Source: Acidobacteriota bacterium
GTDB lineage: Bacteria; Acidobacteriota; Vicinamibacteria; Fen-336
Assembly (NCBI GenBank): GCA_022340585.1
Contig: JAJDNS010000134.1
Coordinates: forward strand, 1 to 62,901
Length of the DNA: 62,901 bases
Reading direction: 5' to 3'
Made by a program: the position numbers and the translations under genes. Under the pieces are notes generated by a model. That model searched no databases. It was not told the origin of the DNA and saw only the letters and a program-made list of their open reading frames with translations. The first letter of the stretch is position 1; each line of letters opens with the position of its first letter. This document shows positions 51,053 to 59,276 of the stretch, piece by piece.

Positions 51053-53722
51053 ATGTCCCGCCCGAAGACGGTGTACCTGGTGGACGGTAGCGGCCAGCTG
51101 CACCGTGCCTTCCACGCCATCCGCGGCCTCGCCTCCAGCCGGGGCCTGCCCACGAACGCCACCTACGGCTTCACGACCATGCTCCGGAAGCTCATCGAGG
51201 ACGAGAAGCCAGAGTACCTGGGCATCCTCTTCGACGCCCCGGGGAAGACGTTCCGTCATGAGGAGTACGAGGAGTACAAGGCCAACCGGCCGAAGATGGA
51301 CGACGACCTGGCGGTGCAGATCCCGTGGGTCCGGCGGGTGTGCGAGGCCTTCCGCCTCCCGGTGACCGAGGTCCCCGGCTACGAGGCCGACGATGCCCTC
51401 GCCACGCTGGCCCGGCAGGCGGTGGAGCAGGGCCACGAGGTGGTCATCGTGTCCGCCGACAAGGACCTCCTGCAGCTCGTCGGCGACGGCGTTCGCGTCC
51501 TGAACCCCGGGCGCGAAGGGACCGGGGCAACGCTGTTCGACCGCGAGGCGGTCGAGGCGAAATGGGGTGTGCCCCCCGAGCGCGTCGTGGACGTCCTGGC
51601 CCTCGTGGGGGACACCGTCGACAACGTGCCGGGCGTGCCCGGCATCGGCGACAAAGGCGCCCGCGCTCTCGTCCAGGAGTACGGCCCCGTCGAGGCCGTG
51701 CTCGAGCACGCCGGGGAGGTCAAGCGCAAGGCCTACCGAGAGGGGCTGGAGTCGCACCGGGACGAGGCCCTGCTCTCGAAGCGGCTCGTCACGCTCCGGA
51801 CCGATGCCCCCGTCACCCTCGACCTGGACGAGCTGAAGCGCCAGGACGTGGACCGGGCCGCCGCCCACGCCCTCTTCAAGGAGCTGGAGTTCCAGGCCCT
51901 GGCCCGGGAGTACGTGCCCGAGGTGGGAGACGGAGCCGGCGAGCACCGGGTCCTGGCGAGCCGGAAGGACATCGAGGCCGCGGTGGCCGCCGCCCGCGCC
52001 GCCGGTCGCGTGGCCCTCGAGGTGGTGGTCACGAGCCCGCAGGCCATGCGGGCGGAGGTGCTCGGGATCGCCCTGGCGTCGACACCCGGTCGCACCGGCT
52101 ACGTTCCCCTGGGCCACTCGGGGCTGGACGCCTCGAGGGATACCGGCGGCGAGGAAGCGGTCGGGCTGCTCGCGCCGCTGCTGTCCGACGCCGACGTGGA
52201 GAAGGTGTCGGCCCACGCCAAGCGGGACCACGTCGTCCTGGCGCACCGGGGCATTCCTCTCGCCGGAGTGGTCTTCGACACCCTCCTGGCCTCGTACCTC
52301 CTCAACCCGGGCCGGCGCGTGTACGCCCCGGAGGACCTCTCCTTCGAGTTCCTCGAGGAGCGACGCAGCCCGGGCCCGGGCGGGATCGCGGCCGAGGACG
52401 CGGCGGTGGATCCGACGGCCCGGGGGGCCGGCGTGGACGCGGACGTTGCGCTGCGCCTCGTCGAGCCCATGACGGCCCGTCTCGAGGAGGAGGGGCTCCT
52501 CCCTGCCTACGAGTCGATGGAGCTGCCCCTGGTGGAGGTCCTGGCCGACATGGAGCGGGCCGGCGTCAAGGTGGACGCGGAGCTCCTCGCCTCGATGAGC
52601 CGGGACATGGAGAAGCAGCTCCATTCCCTGACGAAGCAGATCCACCGCTTGGCCAAGGGGGAGTTCAACATCAACTCGCCCGCCCAGCTGCGGGAGGTGC
52701 TGTTCGAGCGGCTGGGGATGAAGAGCGGAAAGAAGACCGGCAAGACCCGGGTGGCTTCCACCGCCGAAGACGTGCTCGAGGAGCTCGCTCTCGTTCACGA
52801 GTTACCGCGGAAGATCCTCGAGTACCGCTCGGTGCAGAAGCTGAAGTCGACCTACGTGGACGCCCTCCCCGAGCTGATCCTGCCCGAGACCGGTCGCATC
52901 CACGCGACCTTCAACCAGACGGTGGCGGCCACCGGGCGGCTCTCCTCGGCCGACCCGAACCTCCAGAACATCCCCATCCGCACCGCGGAGGGTCGACGCA
53001 TCCGCGAGGCCTTCGTGGCGGAGCCGGGCCACCTGCTGCTCTCCGCCGACTACAGCCAGATCGAGCTCCGGATCCTCGCCCACCTCTCCGGGGACGAGAC
53101 CCTCATCGACACCTTCCGCCGCGGAGAGGATGTCCACGACCGGACCGCGCGGGAGGTCTTCGGTCCTCTCTCCCCGATCCCGCCGGACGAGCAGCGGCGG
53201 ATCGCGAAGATGGTCAACTACGCGCTCCTCTACGGGAAGACGGCCTTCACCCTGGCCCGGGACCTGGGCGTCTCCCGCAAGGAGGCCGAGTCGTTCATCG
53301 AGGCCTACTTCGCCCGGTACCCCCGGGTGCGAGGCTTCATCGAGGAGACGATCGCCGAGGCTCGGGAGACGGGGACGGTCCGGACCCTCCTTGGCCGGCT
53401 GCGGCGTCTCCCCGACCTGCGGGCCAGGAGCTACCCGGTGCGCATGGAGGCGGAGCGCCAGGCCATGAACACCCCGGTGCAGGGCTCGGCCGCCGACCTC
53501 ATCAAGCGAGCGATGATCGACCTGTGGCGGGAGCTCGGCGAGCGAAACATGCGGTCCCGGCTGATCCTGCAGATCCACGATGAGCTGCTGCTCGAGGTCC
53601 CCGAGGACGAAGCCAAGAGCGCGCAGACGCTGGTGGCCGAGGTCATGGAGGGGGCCCTCGACCTCGTCGTCCCCCTGGTCGTTGACGCGCGCCTCGGAGC
53701 GAGCTGGGCAGAGGTCCACTGA
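51053..53722 (+). CDS. polA: DNA polymerase I, proofreading site degenerate
   Basis: An 889-residue family A polymerase for Okazaki-fragment processing and repair. The 5' nuclease domain (residues 1-290) has YLVDGSGQLHRAFHAI, YEADDALATLA and GDTVDNVPGVPGIGDKGA. The middle 3'-5' exonuclease domain has lost its first DxE motif (here VALEVVVTSPQAM), so proofreading is probably inactive, as in several thermophile polymerases. The polymerase domain is intact: motif A LLSADYSQIELRILAHLSG, motif B RRIAKMVNYALLYGKT and motif C LQIHDELLLEVP. It is followed by fmdB across a structured gap. Confidence 0.96.
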   Translation: MSRPKTVYLVDGSGQLHRAFHAIRGLASSRGLPTNATYGFTTMLRKLIEDEKPEYLGILFDAPGKTFRHEEYEEYKANRPKMDDDLAVQIPWVRRVCEAFRLPVTEVPGYEADDALATLARQAVEQGHEVVIVSADKDLLQLVGDGVRVLNPGREGTGATLFDREAVEAKWGVPPERVVDVLALVGDTVDNVPGVPGIGDKGARALVQEYGPVEAVLEHAGEVKRKAYREGLESHRDEALLSKRLVTLRTDAPVTLDLDELKRQDVDRAAAHALFKELEFQALAREYVPEVGDGAGEHRVLASRKDIEAAVAAARAAGRVALEVVVTSPQAMRAEVLGIALASTPGRTGYVPLGHSGLDASRDTGGEEAVGLLAPLLSDADVEKVSAHAKRDHVVLAHRGIPLAGVVFDTLLASYLLNPGRRVYAPEDLSFEFLEERRSPGPGGIAAEDAAVDPTARGAGVDADVALRLVEPMTARLEEEGLLPAYESMELPLVEVLADMERAGVKVDAELLASMSRDMEKQLHSLTKQIHRLAKGEFNINSPAQLREVLFERLGMKSGKKTGKTRVASTAEDVLEELALVHELPRKILEYRSVQKLKSTYVDALPELILPETGRIHATFNQTVAATGRLSSADPNLQNIPIRTAEGRRIREAFVAEPGHLLLSADYSQIELRILAHLSGDETLIDTFRRGEDVHDRTAREVFGPLSPIPPDEQRRIAKMVNYALLYGKTAFTLARDLGVSRKEAESFIEAYFARYPRVRGFIEETIAEARETGTVRTLLGRLRRLPDLRARSYPVRMEAERQAMNTPVQGSAADLIKRAMIDLWRELGERNMRSRLILQIHDELLLEVPEDEAKSAQTLVAEVMEGALDLVVPLVVDARLGASWAEVH

Positions 53723-53829
53723 CCCCCGGGACCCGGCGGTGGGGAGGGCCGAAGGGCGCGGGGTCATGTATCCGCGTCGTGCGTCCGATCGTCGTCGAGA
53801 GGCGGATGCACGATGCAGGACCTGACCCC
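53720..53829 (+). promoter_or_regulatory. Mutually exclusive inverted repeats between polA and fmdB
   Basis: TGACCCC at 53720-53726, overlapping the polA stop, can pair with GGGGTCA at 53760-53766, which can alternatively pair with TGACCCC at 53823-53829. An inner 11-bp arm pair (GTCGTGCGTCC with GGATGCACGAT, two G-T pairs) lies within the second structure. Termination or attenuation is possible. Confidence 0.45.
53819..53829 (-). repeat. Third copy of the GGGGTCAGGTC motif
   Basis: Present as GACCTGACCCC on the plus strand upstream of fmdB, the same 11-bp motif as at 44831 and 44926. Confidence 0.6.
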
Positions 53830-53870
53830 TCCGTTTGTGCGAGAATCAGAGATTCGGAGGTCGACTACCT

Positions 53871-54182
53871 TTGCCACTGTACGAATACGAATGCCCGAGC
53901 TGCGGGGTCTTCGAGCGGGTCCAGAAGTTCTCGGACCCCATTCTTACCACCTGCCCGAGGTGCCAGAAGCCGGTGGAGAAGCTCCTCTCCGCCCCCGCGA
54001 TCCAGTTCAAGGGCACCGGCTGGTACGTCACCGACTACGCCGGCAAGGGCAAGGAGAAGGAAGCGAAGGGCAAGGAGGGCGCCGGCAAGAGCGGCGACTC
54101 CGACAAGAAGGCGTCCGCGAAGACCGGTGACGACAAGAAGTCCTCGGGCGCCAAGACGAGCTCCGAGTCCGGCAAGAAGTAG
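53871..54182 (+). CDS. FmdB-family zinc-ribbon protein
   Basis: A 103-residue protein: the N-terminal zinc ribbon PLYEYECPSCG...TTCPRCQK has two CxxC pairs of the FmdB regulatory family, and the tail is a Lys/Gly/Ser-rich disordered run. The start is a TTG at 53871, chosen because the family begins with MPxYEYxC. GGAGG lies about 11 nt upstream. The ribbon suggests binding to a nucleic acid or protein; no target is known. It is convergent with galU. Confidence 0.88.
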   Translation: MPLYEYECPSCGVFERVQKFSDPILTTCPRCQKPVEKLLSAPAIQFKGTGWYVTDYAGKGKEKEAKGKEGAGKSGDSDKKASAKTGDDKKSSGAKTSSESGKK

Positions 54183-54188
54183 GCCGAG

Positions 54189-55067
54189 CTAGAGGGACAG
54201 CGACTTCAGGTACTCGCGGAAGGGACCGCCGAGGTCCTCCCGCTTGAGTGCGAACTCCACGGTGGCCCGGAGGAAGCCCAGCTTGTTGCCAGCGTCGTGG
54301 CGCACGCCCTGGAACTGGTAGCCGTAGAGCGGGCGGCTCTCCTTCAGCTTGCGCAGGGCGTTGGTGAGCTGGATCTCCCCGCCCCGGTCCCGGGGGGTCT
54401 CCTCGAGGGCGTCGAAGATGTCAGGGGTGAGGATGTACCGCCCGATGATGGCGAGGTCGCTTGGGGCGTCCTCCGCGCTCGGCTTCTCCACCATGTCGTT
54501 GATGCGGAACAGCCGCCCCGTCCCCCCCTCGGGCTCGCCGTCGATGACGCCGTAGGCCGAGATCTCCTGGCGGGGCACCTTCTGCACCGCGACGACCGGG
54601 CCTCCGTAGCTCTCGAAGACGTTGATCATCTGGCGCATGCAGGGGACCTTACCGTCGATGATGTCGTCTCCGAGCATGACCGCGAACGGCTCGTCTCCCA
54701 CGAGGTCCCGGGTCATGAGGACCGCGTGGCCGAGGCCGAGCTGCTCCCCCTGCCGCACGTAGGAGATGTTGATCATGTTCGATATCGAGCGGACCTGCTC
54801 GAGCATCTCCGTCTTCCCCCGCTGCTCGAGCAGCCGCTCGAGCTCGTGGGAGACGTCGAAGTGGTCCTCGATGGTGTTCTTGCCCTTGCCGGTGACGATG
54901 ATGATGCTGCTCAGACCGGAGGCGACTGCCTCCTCGATGACGTACTGGATGATCGGCTTGTCGACGACGACGAGCATCTCCTTGGGCTGGGCCTTCGTGG
55001 CGGGGAGGAAGCGGGTGCCCAGGCCGGCCGCCGGGAAGACCGCTTTTCGGATCTTCTTGCTGACCAT
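54189..55067 (-). CDS. galU: UTP-glucose-1-phosphate uridylyltransferase
   Basis: A 292-residue enzyme making UDP-glucose for surface polysaccharides. [20 protein letters not shown] is the nucleotide-binding signature near the N-terminus. [14 protein letters not shown] and [18 protein letters not shown] (DxD-like) follow. The C-terminal [19 protein letters not shown] contains the conserved Asp and Lys. ATG 55067 lies 6 nt after a TAGCAT box on its strand. It is divergent from serS over 61 bp. Confidence 0.95.
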   Translation of the reverse strand: MVSKKIRKAVFPAAGLGTRFLPATKAQPKEMLVVVDKPIIQYVIEEAVASGLSSIIIVTGKGKNTIEDHFDVSHELERLLEQRGKTEMLEQVRSISNMINISYVRQGEQLGLGHAVLMTRDLVGDEPFAVMLGDDIIDGKVPCMRQMINVFESYGGPVVAVQKVPRQEISAYGVIDGEPEGGTGRLFRINDMVEKPSAEDAPSDLAIIGRYILTPDIFDALEETPRDRGGEIQLTNALRKLKESRPLYGYQFQGVRHDAGNKLGFLRATVEFALKREDLGGPFREYLKSLSL

Positions 55068-55073
55068 GCCGGG

Positions 55074-55079
55074 ATGCTA
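55074..55079 (-). promoter_or_regulatory. -10-like element for galU
   Basis: Minus-strand TAGCAT, 6 nt before the galU ATG; no ribosome binding site. Confidence 0.4.
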
Positions 55080-55112
55080 CCACACCGCTCGGACCGGCTT
55101 CGGGGGTCGTGC

Positions 55113-55118
55113 TATCCT
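55113..55118 (+). promoter_or_regulatory. -10-like element for serS
   Basis: TATCCT, 10 nt before the serS ATG; no ribosome binding site in the 10-nt interval. Confidence 0.4.
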
Positions 55119-55128
55119 CGGCGCCGCC

Positions 55129-56436
55129 ATGCTCGACCTCAGGTTCGTCGTGGAAAACCGCGAGCAGATTCTCGCCATGCTGGCCTCGCGAGGCCAGAGC
55201 CTCGAGCAGATCCAGGCCGGCCCGGCCCTGGCCGGGACCGACCCCTGGCGGCTCGACGCCGAGCGACGGGCGCTCATCCAGGAGGTCGAGCAGCTCCGCC
55301 ACCAGCAGCGGAAGGTGGGTGAGGAGATCGCCCGGCGCGGCAAGGCGAAGGAGGACGCCTCTGATCTGAAGGCCGAGATGAAGGGGGTCGCGGCCCGCAT
55401 CAAGGAGGGCGACGCCCGGCGCCAGGACGTCGAGGAGCGGATCCGGCGCTTCCTCCTCGTCGTGCCCAACGTGCCCGACGCGGGTGTCCCGGTGGGACCC
55501 GACGAGTCCGCGAACGTCGAGGTCCGGCGGGTGGGAGAGCCGAAGGTCTTCGACTTCGAGCCGAAGGCGCACTGGGACCTGGGTCCCGAGCTTGGCATCC
55601 TGGACTTCGAGCGGGCGGCGAAGATCTCGGGGGCCCGCTTCGTCGTGGAGTGGGGCCTGGGGGCGCGTCTCGAGCGGGCTCTCGGCCAGTTCATGCTCGA
55701 CCTCCAGACCGAGCGCGGCTACCGGGAGGTCATCCCCCCCTACCTCGTCACCGCCGACACGCTCACCGGGACCGGTCAGCTGCCGAAGTTCGAGAGCGAC
55801 CTCTTCAAGACCGCCACCGGGGGGCGCGACCTCTACCTCATCCCCACCGCCGAGGTGCCCGTCACCTGCCTGCACCGCGACGAGATGCTCGACGCCGACA
55901 GCCTCCCCCGGAGGTACGCGGCCCTCACCCCGTGCTTCCGGTCCGAGGCGGGCTCGCACGGCAAGGACGTCCGGGGTCTCATCCGGCAGCACCAGTTCCA
56001 CAAGGTGGAGCTCGTCAAGCTTACGACACCTCAGACCTCGATGGACGAGCTGGAGTCCATGGTCGCCGACGCCGAGGAGGTCCTGAAGCGGCTGGAGCTG
56101 CCCTACCGCGTGGTGGTGCTCTCGACCGGGGACATGGGCTTCTCGGCGGCCCGGACGTACGACATCGAGGTCTGGCTTCCCGGCCAGCAGACCTACCGGG
56201 AGATCTCCTCGTGCTCGAACTGCACCGACTTCCAGGCGCGTCGAGCGAACCTCCGGTACCGGCCCGAGCCCGGAGCGAAGCCGCGGTTCCTGCACACGCT
56301 GAACGGCAGTGGCCTGGCGGTGGGGCGGACGCTGATTGCCGTCCTCGAGAACTACCAGCAGGCGGACGGCTCGGTGGTGATCCCGGAGGCCCTGCGGCCC
56401 TACATGGGAGGGGCCGAGCGGATCTCCCGCGGCTGA
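55129..56436 (+). CDS. serS: Serine-tRNA ligase
   Basis: A 435-residue class II synthetase. The N-terminal coiled-coil arm (residues about 30-110, rich in Glu/Arg) contacts the long variable arm of tRNA-Ser. Motif 2 is [21 protein letters not shown], and motif 3 is [40 protein letters not shown] is the serine-specific region. ATG 55129 was chosen over in-frame upstream codons that lie in the antisense galU region. Two cognate tRNA-Ser genes lie within 2 kb downstream. Confidence 0.96.
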   Translation: MLDLRFVVENREQILAMLASRGQSLEQIQAGPALAGTDPWRLDAERRALIQEVEQLRHQQRKVGEEIARRGKAKEDASDLKAEMKGVAARIKEGDARRQDVEERIRRFLLVVPNVPDAGVPVGPDESANVEVRRVGEPKVFDFEPKAHWDLGPELGILDFERAAKISGARFVVEWGLGARLERALGQFMLDLQTERGYREVIPPYLVTADTLTGTGQLPKFESDLFKTATGGRDLYLIPTAEVPVTCLHRDEMLDADSLPRRYAALTPCFRSEAGSHGKDVRGLIRQHQFHKVELVKLTTPQTSMDELESMVADAEEVLKRLELPYRVVVLSTGDMGFSAARTYDIEVWLPGQQTYREISSCSNCTDFQARRANLRYRPEPGAKPRFLHTLNGSGLAVGRTLIAVLENYQQADGSVVIPEALRPYMGGAERISRG

Positions 56437-56469
56437 GCCCCGCGGGGCGAGGACGCCTGACGCGGGGGC

Positions 56470-57567
56470 TCAGGCCCGGGCGTGGTGGAGCGCGGCGTGG
56501 CGCCAGGCTGCGGCGGCTCGCGAGGCGTAGGCCTCCATCAAGCGATCGTCCGGGGACTCGCCGTTCGGGTCGGGGAGGACCAGACAGCCCACGTGGGCGT
56601 CGGGAGTGGCGAGTGGCACCAGGTACGTCTGCTCGGCGGGCAGGTCGGCTCCCAGCGCCTCCGCCACCTCGAGCATGCGTTGGGCGGTCAGGCGACGCGC
56701 GGTGGTGGCGCACAGGTCGGGCGGGGCGGGGCGGGACCCGGCCGCGGCGAAGCCCTCGCCCCTGGTGGCGGCGACGACCGGCCCGCGGGGGGTCTGGAGG
56801 ACGAGCAGCCCTCCCTCGTAGTTCCCGATCCGGCAGGCGCCCTGCAGGGTGGCCTGGGCGACGACCTCGGGATTGGCGCCGTCGAAGACCCGCTGATCCA
56901 CCGCCACCACCTGCTCGAGCAACGCCGCGTAGCGACGGACCTGCTCCAGCAGCTGCCCCCGGCGCAGGGCCGCGGCCGCCCAGAAGGCCACGGCCTTGGC
57001 TCGCACGATCTCCTCCTCCGAGAAGGGGGTCGTGGCGAGTCGGCCCGCCATCAGCAGTCCGACCACGTCGCCTTCGAGGAGCAGGGGCAGGGCCGCCCAC
57101 GTCCGCAGGGGAGGCGACCCCGGCAGGGGCCGGACACCCTCGAGCGCGGCTTCGGTGACGACCACCGGGCGTCGGCTCTCGCGAGCCTGCTCGAGCCGGG
57201 GGTCGGACGCCGCGGCCCCGGACTGGTCCTCCTCGGCGCCGCGGGTGGCGAGGATGCGAAACGCTTCCCCGGGCTCCCGCGCCGCCACCGCCGCGTAGTC
57301 GAGCTCCACGACGCGTCCCAGCTGCGTGAGGACCTCCTCGAGGGCCTCCTCGAGCCGAGCGGGACGATGAATGGCCTCGAGGGCGCGCCGCAGCTCCTCC
57401 GCCTGGAGGCGCCGTTCACGCTCCGTTTCCACGGTGAGGCCGGGGCCGAGGAAGCGTCGCTCGCGAGCGAGGGCTTCGCGCAGGGCGTCCGCCACCTCGC
57501 GGCGAAGCCCCTCGTCACGGCCGGACAGACGGCCATCCACGTCGCGAAGCAGGCGATCGATGTTCAT
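56470..57567 (-). CDS. GAF-domain protein (two GAF-like modules)
   Basis: A 365-residue cytoplasmic protein. An N-terminal helical segment precedes a GAF module (LTQLGRVVELDYAAVAAREPG...LPLLLEGDVVGLLMAGRL) and a second one (QATLQGACRIGNYEGGLLVL...LVPLATPDAHVGCLVLPD). There is no kinase, GGDEF or DNA-binding domain, so it would act as a sensor partner. ATG 57567 was chosen; the longer frame upstream runs through palindromic element copy 5 and is not convincing. Confidence 0.72.
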   Translation of the reverse strand: MNIDRLLRDVDGRLSGRDEGLRREVADALREALARERRFLGPGLTVETERERRLQAEELRRALEAIHRPARLEEALEEVLTQLGRVVELDYAAVAAREPGEAFRILATRGAEEDQSGAAASDPRLEQARESRRPVVVTEAALEGVRPLPGSPPLRTWAALPLLLEGDVVGLLMAGRLATTPFSEEEIVRAKAVAFWAAAALRRGQLLEQVRRYAALLEQVVAVDQRVFDGANPEVVAQATLQGACRIGNYEGGLLVLQTPRGPVVAATRGEGFAAAGSRPAPPDLCATTARRLTAQRMLEVAEALGADLPAEQTYLVPLATPDAHVGCLVLPDPNGESPDDRLMEAYASRAAAAWRHAALHHARA

Positions 57568-57617
57568 CCCGAGGACGCCCGCGTGAGTGTACCATCGGGA
57601 CCGCGTAGAATCGGTCC

Positions 57618-57692
57618 GAGGACCAACCGGCCTTCGGCCGGATGCATTGGCTGAGGACATGATCCCGCCACGGCGATCATTTCCTTGGCGGG
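57618..57692 (+). repeat. Palindromic element family 1, copy 5 (5' end of phosphatase gene)
   Basis: Stem 1 is CCGGCC-ttc-GGCCGG, perfect. Stem 2 has arms GGACATGAT and ATCATTTCC, in which one C-G pair of other copies is a T-A pair. The element covers the divergent gap and the only plausible start codons of the phosphatase at 57659. Confidence 0.85.
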
Positions 57693-58078
57693 AGACAGCC
57701 ACGGCCCGCGAGCGCATCCTGTTCGTCTGCACCGCCAACATCGACCGCTCCCGCACCGCGGAGGATCTCTACTCCAAAGACACCCGCTACGAGGTGCGCT
57801 CGGCGGGAGTGGCGCCGTTTGCCGCCGTGCCGGTCACCCGTGAGCTGCTCCTCTGGGCGGACCGCGTGTTTGTGTTGAACGAGAGCGAGGACCAGCACCG
57901 GACGATCATTCGGATCCGCTTCCCGGACGTGGACCGGCCGATCATCGACCTCGACGTGGAGGACCGCTGGCGGCGGGGCCATCCCGAGCTCGTCAGTCTC
58001 CTGCGGCGCCGCCTGCGCCCCCACATCGGGGCTCCCATGTCGGCCCGAGATGGAGCACAATGTCGGGAGGAGGGCTAG
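57659..58078 (+). CDS. Low-molecular-weight protein tyrosine phosphatase family protein
   Basis: A 139-residue phosphatase-like protein. RILFVCTANIDRSRTAEDL holds the P-loop C-x5-R (CTANIDR) with a following Ser, the LMW-PTP signature. Later LWADRVFVLNESEDQHR and DLDVEDRWRRGHPELV match this family's short form. The first 18 residues from ATG 57659 are encoded by palindromic element copy 5; the true start is uncertain. The stop codon TAG lies inside tRNA-Ser(TGA) at its positions 8-10, a 10-nt overlap. Confidence 0.75.
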   Translation: MIPPRRSFPWRETATARERILFVCTANIDRSRTAEDLYSKDTRYEVRSAGVAPFAAVPVTRELLLWADRVFVLNESEDQHRTIIRIRFPDVDRPIIDLDVEDRWRRGHPELVSLLRRRLRPHIGAPMSARDGAQCREEG

Positions 58079-58157
58079 TCTAACTGGTAAGGCAGGAGCC
58101 TTGAAAGCTCCCGGGTCCTCGCGGCCCTTGGGGGTTCGAGTCCCCCGCCCTCCGCCA
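58069..58157 (+). tRNA. tRNA-Ser (anticodon TGA)
   Basis: Acceptor GGAGGGC pairs with GCCCTCC. The anticodon arm is GGAGC-CTTGAAA-GCTCC with anticodon TGA, reading UCA. A long variable arm and GGGGGTTCGAGTCCCCC T-arm follow, and the encoded CCA end is at 58155-58157. Class II Ser features are clear. It overlaps the phosphatase 3' end. Confidence 0.93.
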
Positions 58158-58263
58158 CCCCGGGGGCCCCAAGGGGCGGGGCCGGGGATGACGCTTTCGT
58201 GCTACGCTTATCGGTCTTGGCCCTCCTTGATGGCCGCCCCTACCCCGGGGCTGCGCCTCGAGC

Positions 58264-58356
<93 letters not shown>

Positions 58357-58370
58357 GCTTTCTCACCCAG

Positions 58371-58384
58371 GGGCACCCGTGCCC
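58371..58384 (+). terminator. Hairpin after tRNA-Ser(GCT)
   Basis: GGGCA-CCCG-TGCCC, 15 nt after the tRNA. No T tract follows; weak support. Confidence 0.35.
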
Positions 58385-58478
58385 GGGTCCCTCCCCCCAC
58401 CGGCCCAGGGCGCTCCGAGTCACCGAGCTTCCCCGCTCGCGCAGCCTTCACGGACTGGATACCAAGTGAGCCTAATTC

Positions 58479-58513
58479 GTCCCTATTCGGATGAATGGCG
58501 CACGAATACGGAC
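58479..58513 (+). promoter_or_regulatory. Operator-like inverted repeat before the GAF-Fis regulator
   Basis: Arms GTCCCTATTC (58479-58488) and GAATACGGAC (58504-58513) match at 9 of 10 positions, 15 bp apart, ending 7 bp before the -35. The segment is AT-rich against a high-GC background. Confidence 0.55.
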
Positions 58514-58520
58514 ATAATCG

Positions 58521-58549
58521 TTGACGAAGGAATCAATTTCGTCTAATCT
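58521..58549 (+). promoter_or_regulatory. Sigma-70 promoter of the GAF-Fis regulator
   Basis: TTGACG, 17-nt spacer, TAATCT. GGGAGG precedes the ATG at 58569 by about 5 nt, supporting that start over the TTG at 58521, which is the -35 itself. Confidence 0.65.
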
Positions 58550-58568
58550 CTATGCGTGGGAGGTGCTG

Positions 58569-59267
58569 ATGGCACGGCGTGCGGATCTCATTGACCAGTT
58601 CACGGAGCTCGTGGTCGGAGGGGATGACCCACGCCGGCTCGCCGAGCGCACCCTCGAAGTCGTGATGTCCCTGATCAACGGCCGGAGCGGGGCCGTCTTC
58701 ACCTGCCCCGACGACACCGTGACGCTGTTCGCGTCGCGGGGCATCGACCAGGCCGTTCTCGACACCGTGCCTGCGGTCTGGGACGCGCACCGCGACACCC
58801 TGCGCGGAGGCGAGAGCGTCTACATCCCCGATCGCCTCGCCGACCGCAGCCTGCCGGCGCCCGACACCCGCCGGCCCGCTCCCGCCAGCTTCGTGGTGGT
58901 GCCGGTCTTCGAGGACGAGAGCCTGCTCGCCCTTCTCTACGTCGACAGCCTGGAGCCTCACTTCTGTGACGCCCACGACCTCGGCCGTCTCCCCAAGTTC
59001 TCGCGCATCATTGCCAAGGCGGTGAACGAGAACGGGGCGGGGGGAGAGCAGAACGGGTCCGGCGAGGCGTGGGAGGCCTACCTCGAGCGCACACCGGTCG
59101 AGGACATGGAGCGCGAGAAGCTGCTCCTCCTGCTGAACCGCAACGAGTGGAACATCGCCCGCGTGGCCCGGCTGATGGGGGTCACCCGGCGCACCATCTA
59201 CCTGCGCCTGCAGCGCTACAACATACCCCGCGAGCGCGTGCCCAAGTCGCGGCAGCGCGCCTCCTGA
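58569..59267 (+). CDS. GAF-domain transcriptional regulator with Fis-type HTH
   Basis: A 232-residue regulator. The N-terminal GAF-like domain has VMSLINGRSGAVFTCPDD and VVVPVFEDESLLALLYVDS. The C-terminal WNIARVARLMGVTRRTIYLRLQRYNIPR is a Fis-type helix-turn-helix like that at the end of NtrC-type proteins, but there is no AAA+ domain, so it does not act on sigma-54 directly. An operator-like repeat sits at its own promoter, suggesting self-regulation or a dedicated upstream activator. It converges on glnS. Confidence 0.8.
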   Translation: MARRADLIDQFTELVVGGDDPRRLAERTLEVVMSLINGRSGAVFTCPDDTVTLFASRGIDQAVLDTVPAVWDAHRDTLRGGESVYIPDRLADRSLPAPDTRRPAPASFVVVPVFEDESLLALLYVDSLEPHFCDAHDLGRLPKFSRIIAKAVNENGAGGEQNGSGEAWEAYLERTPVEDMEREKLLLLLNRNEWNIARVARLMGVTRRTIYLRLQRYNIPRERVPKSRQRAS

Positions 59268-59276
59268 AGACCGAGG

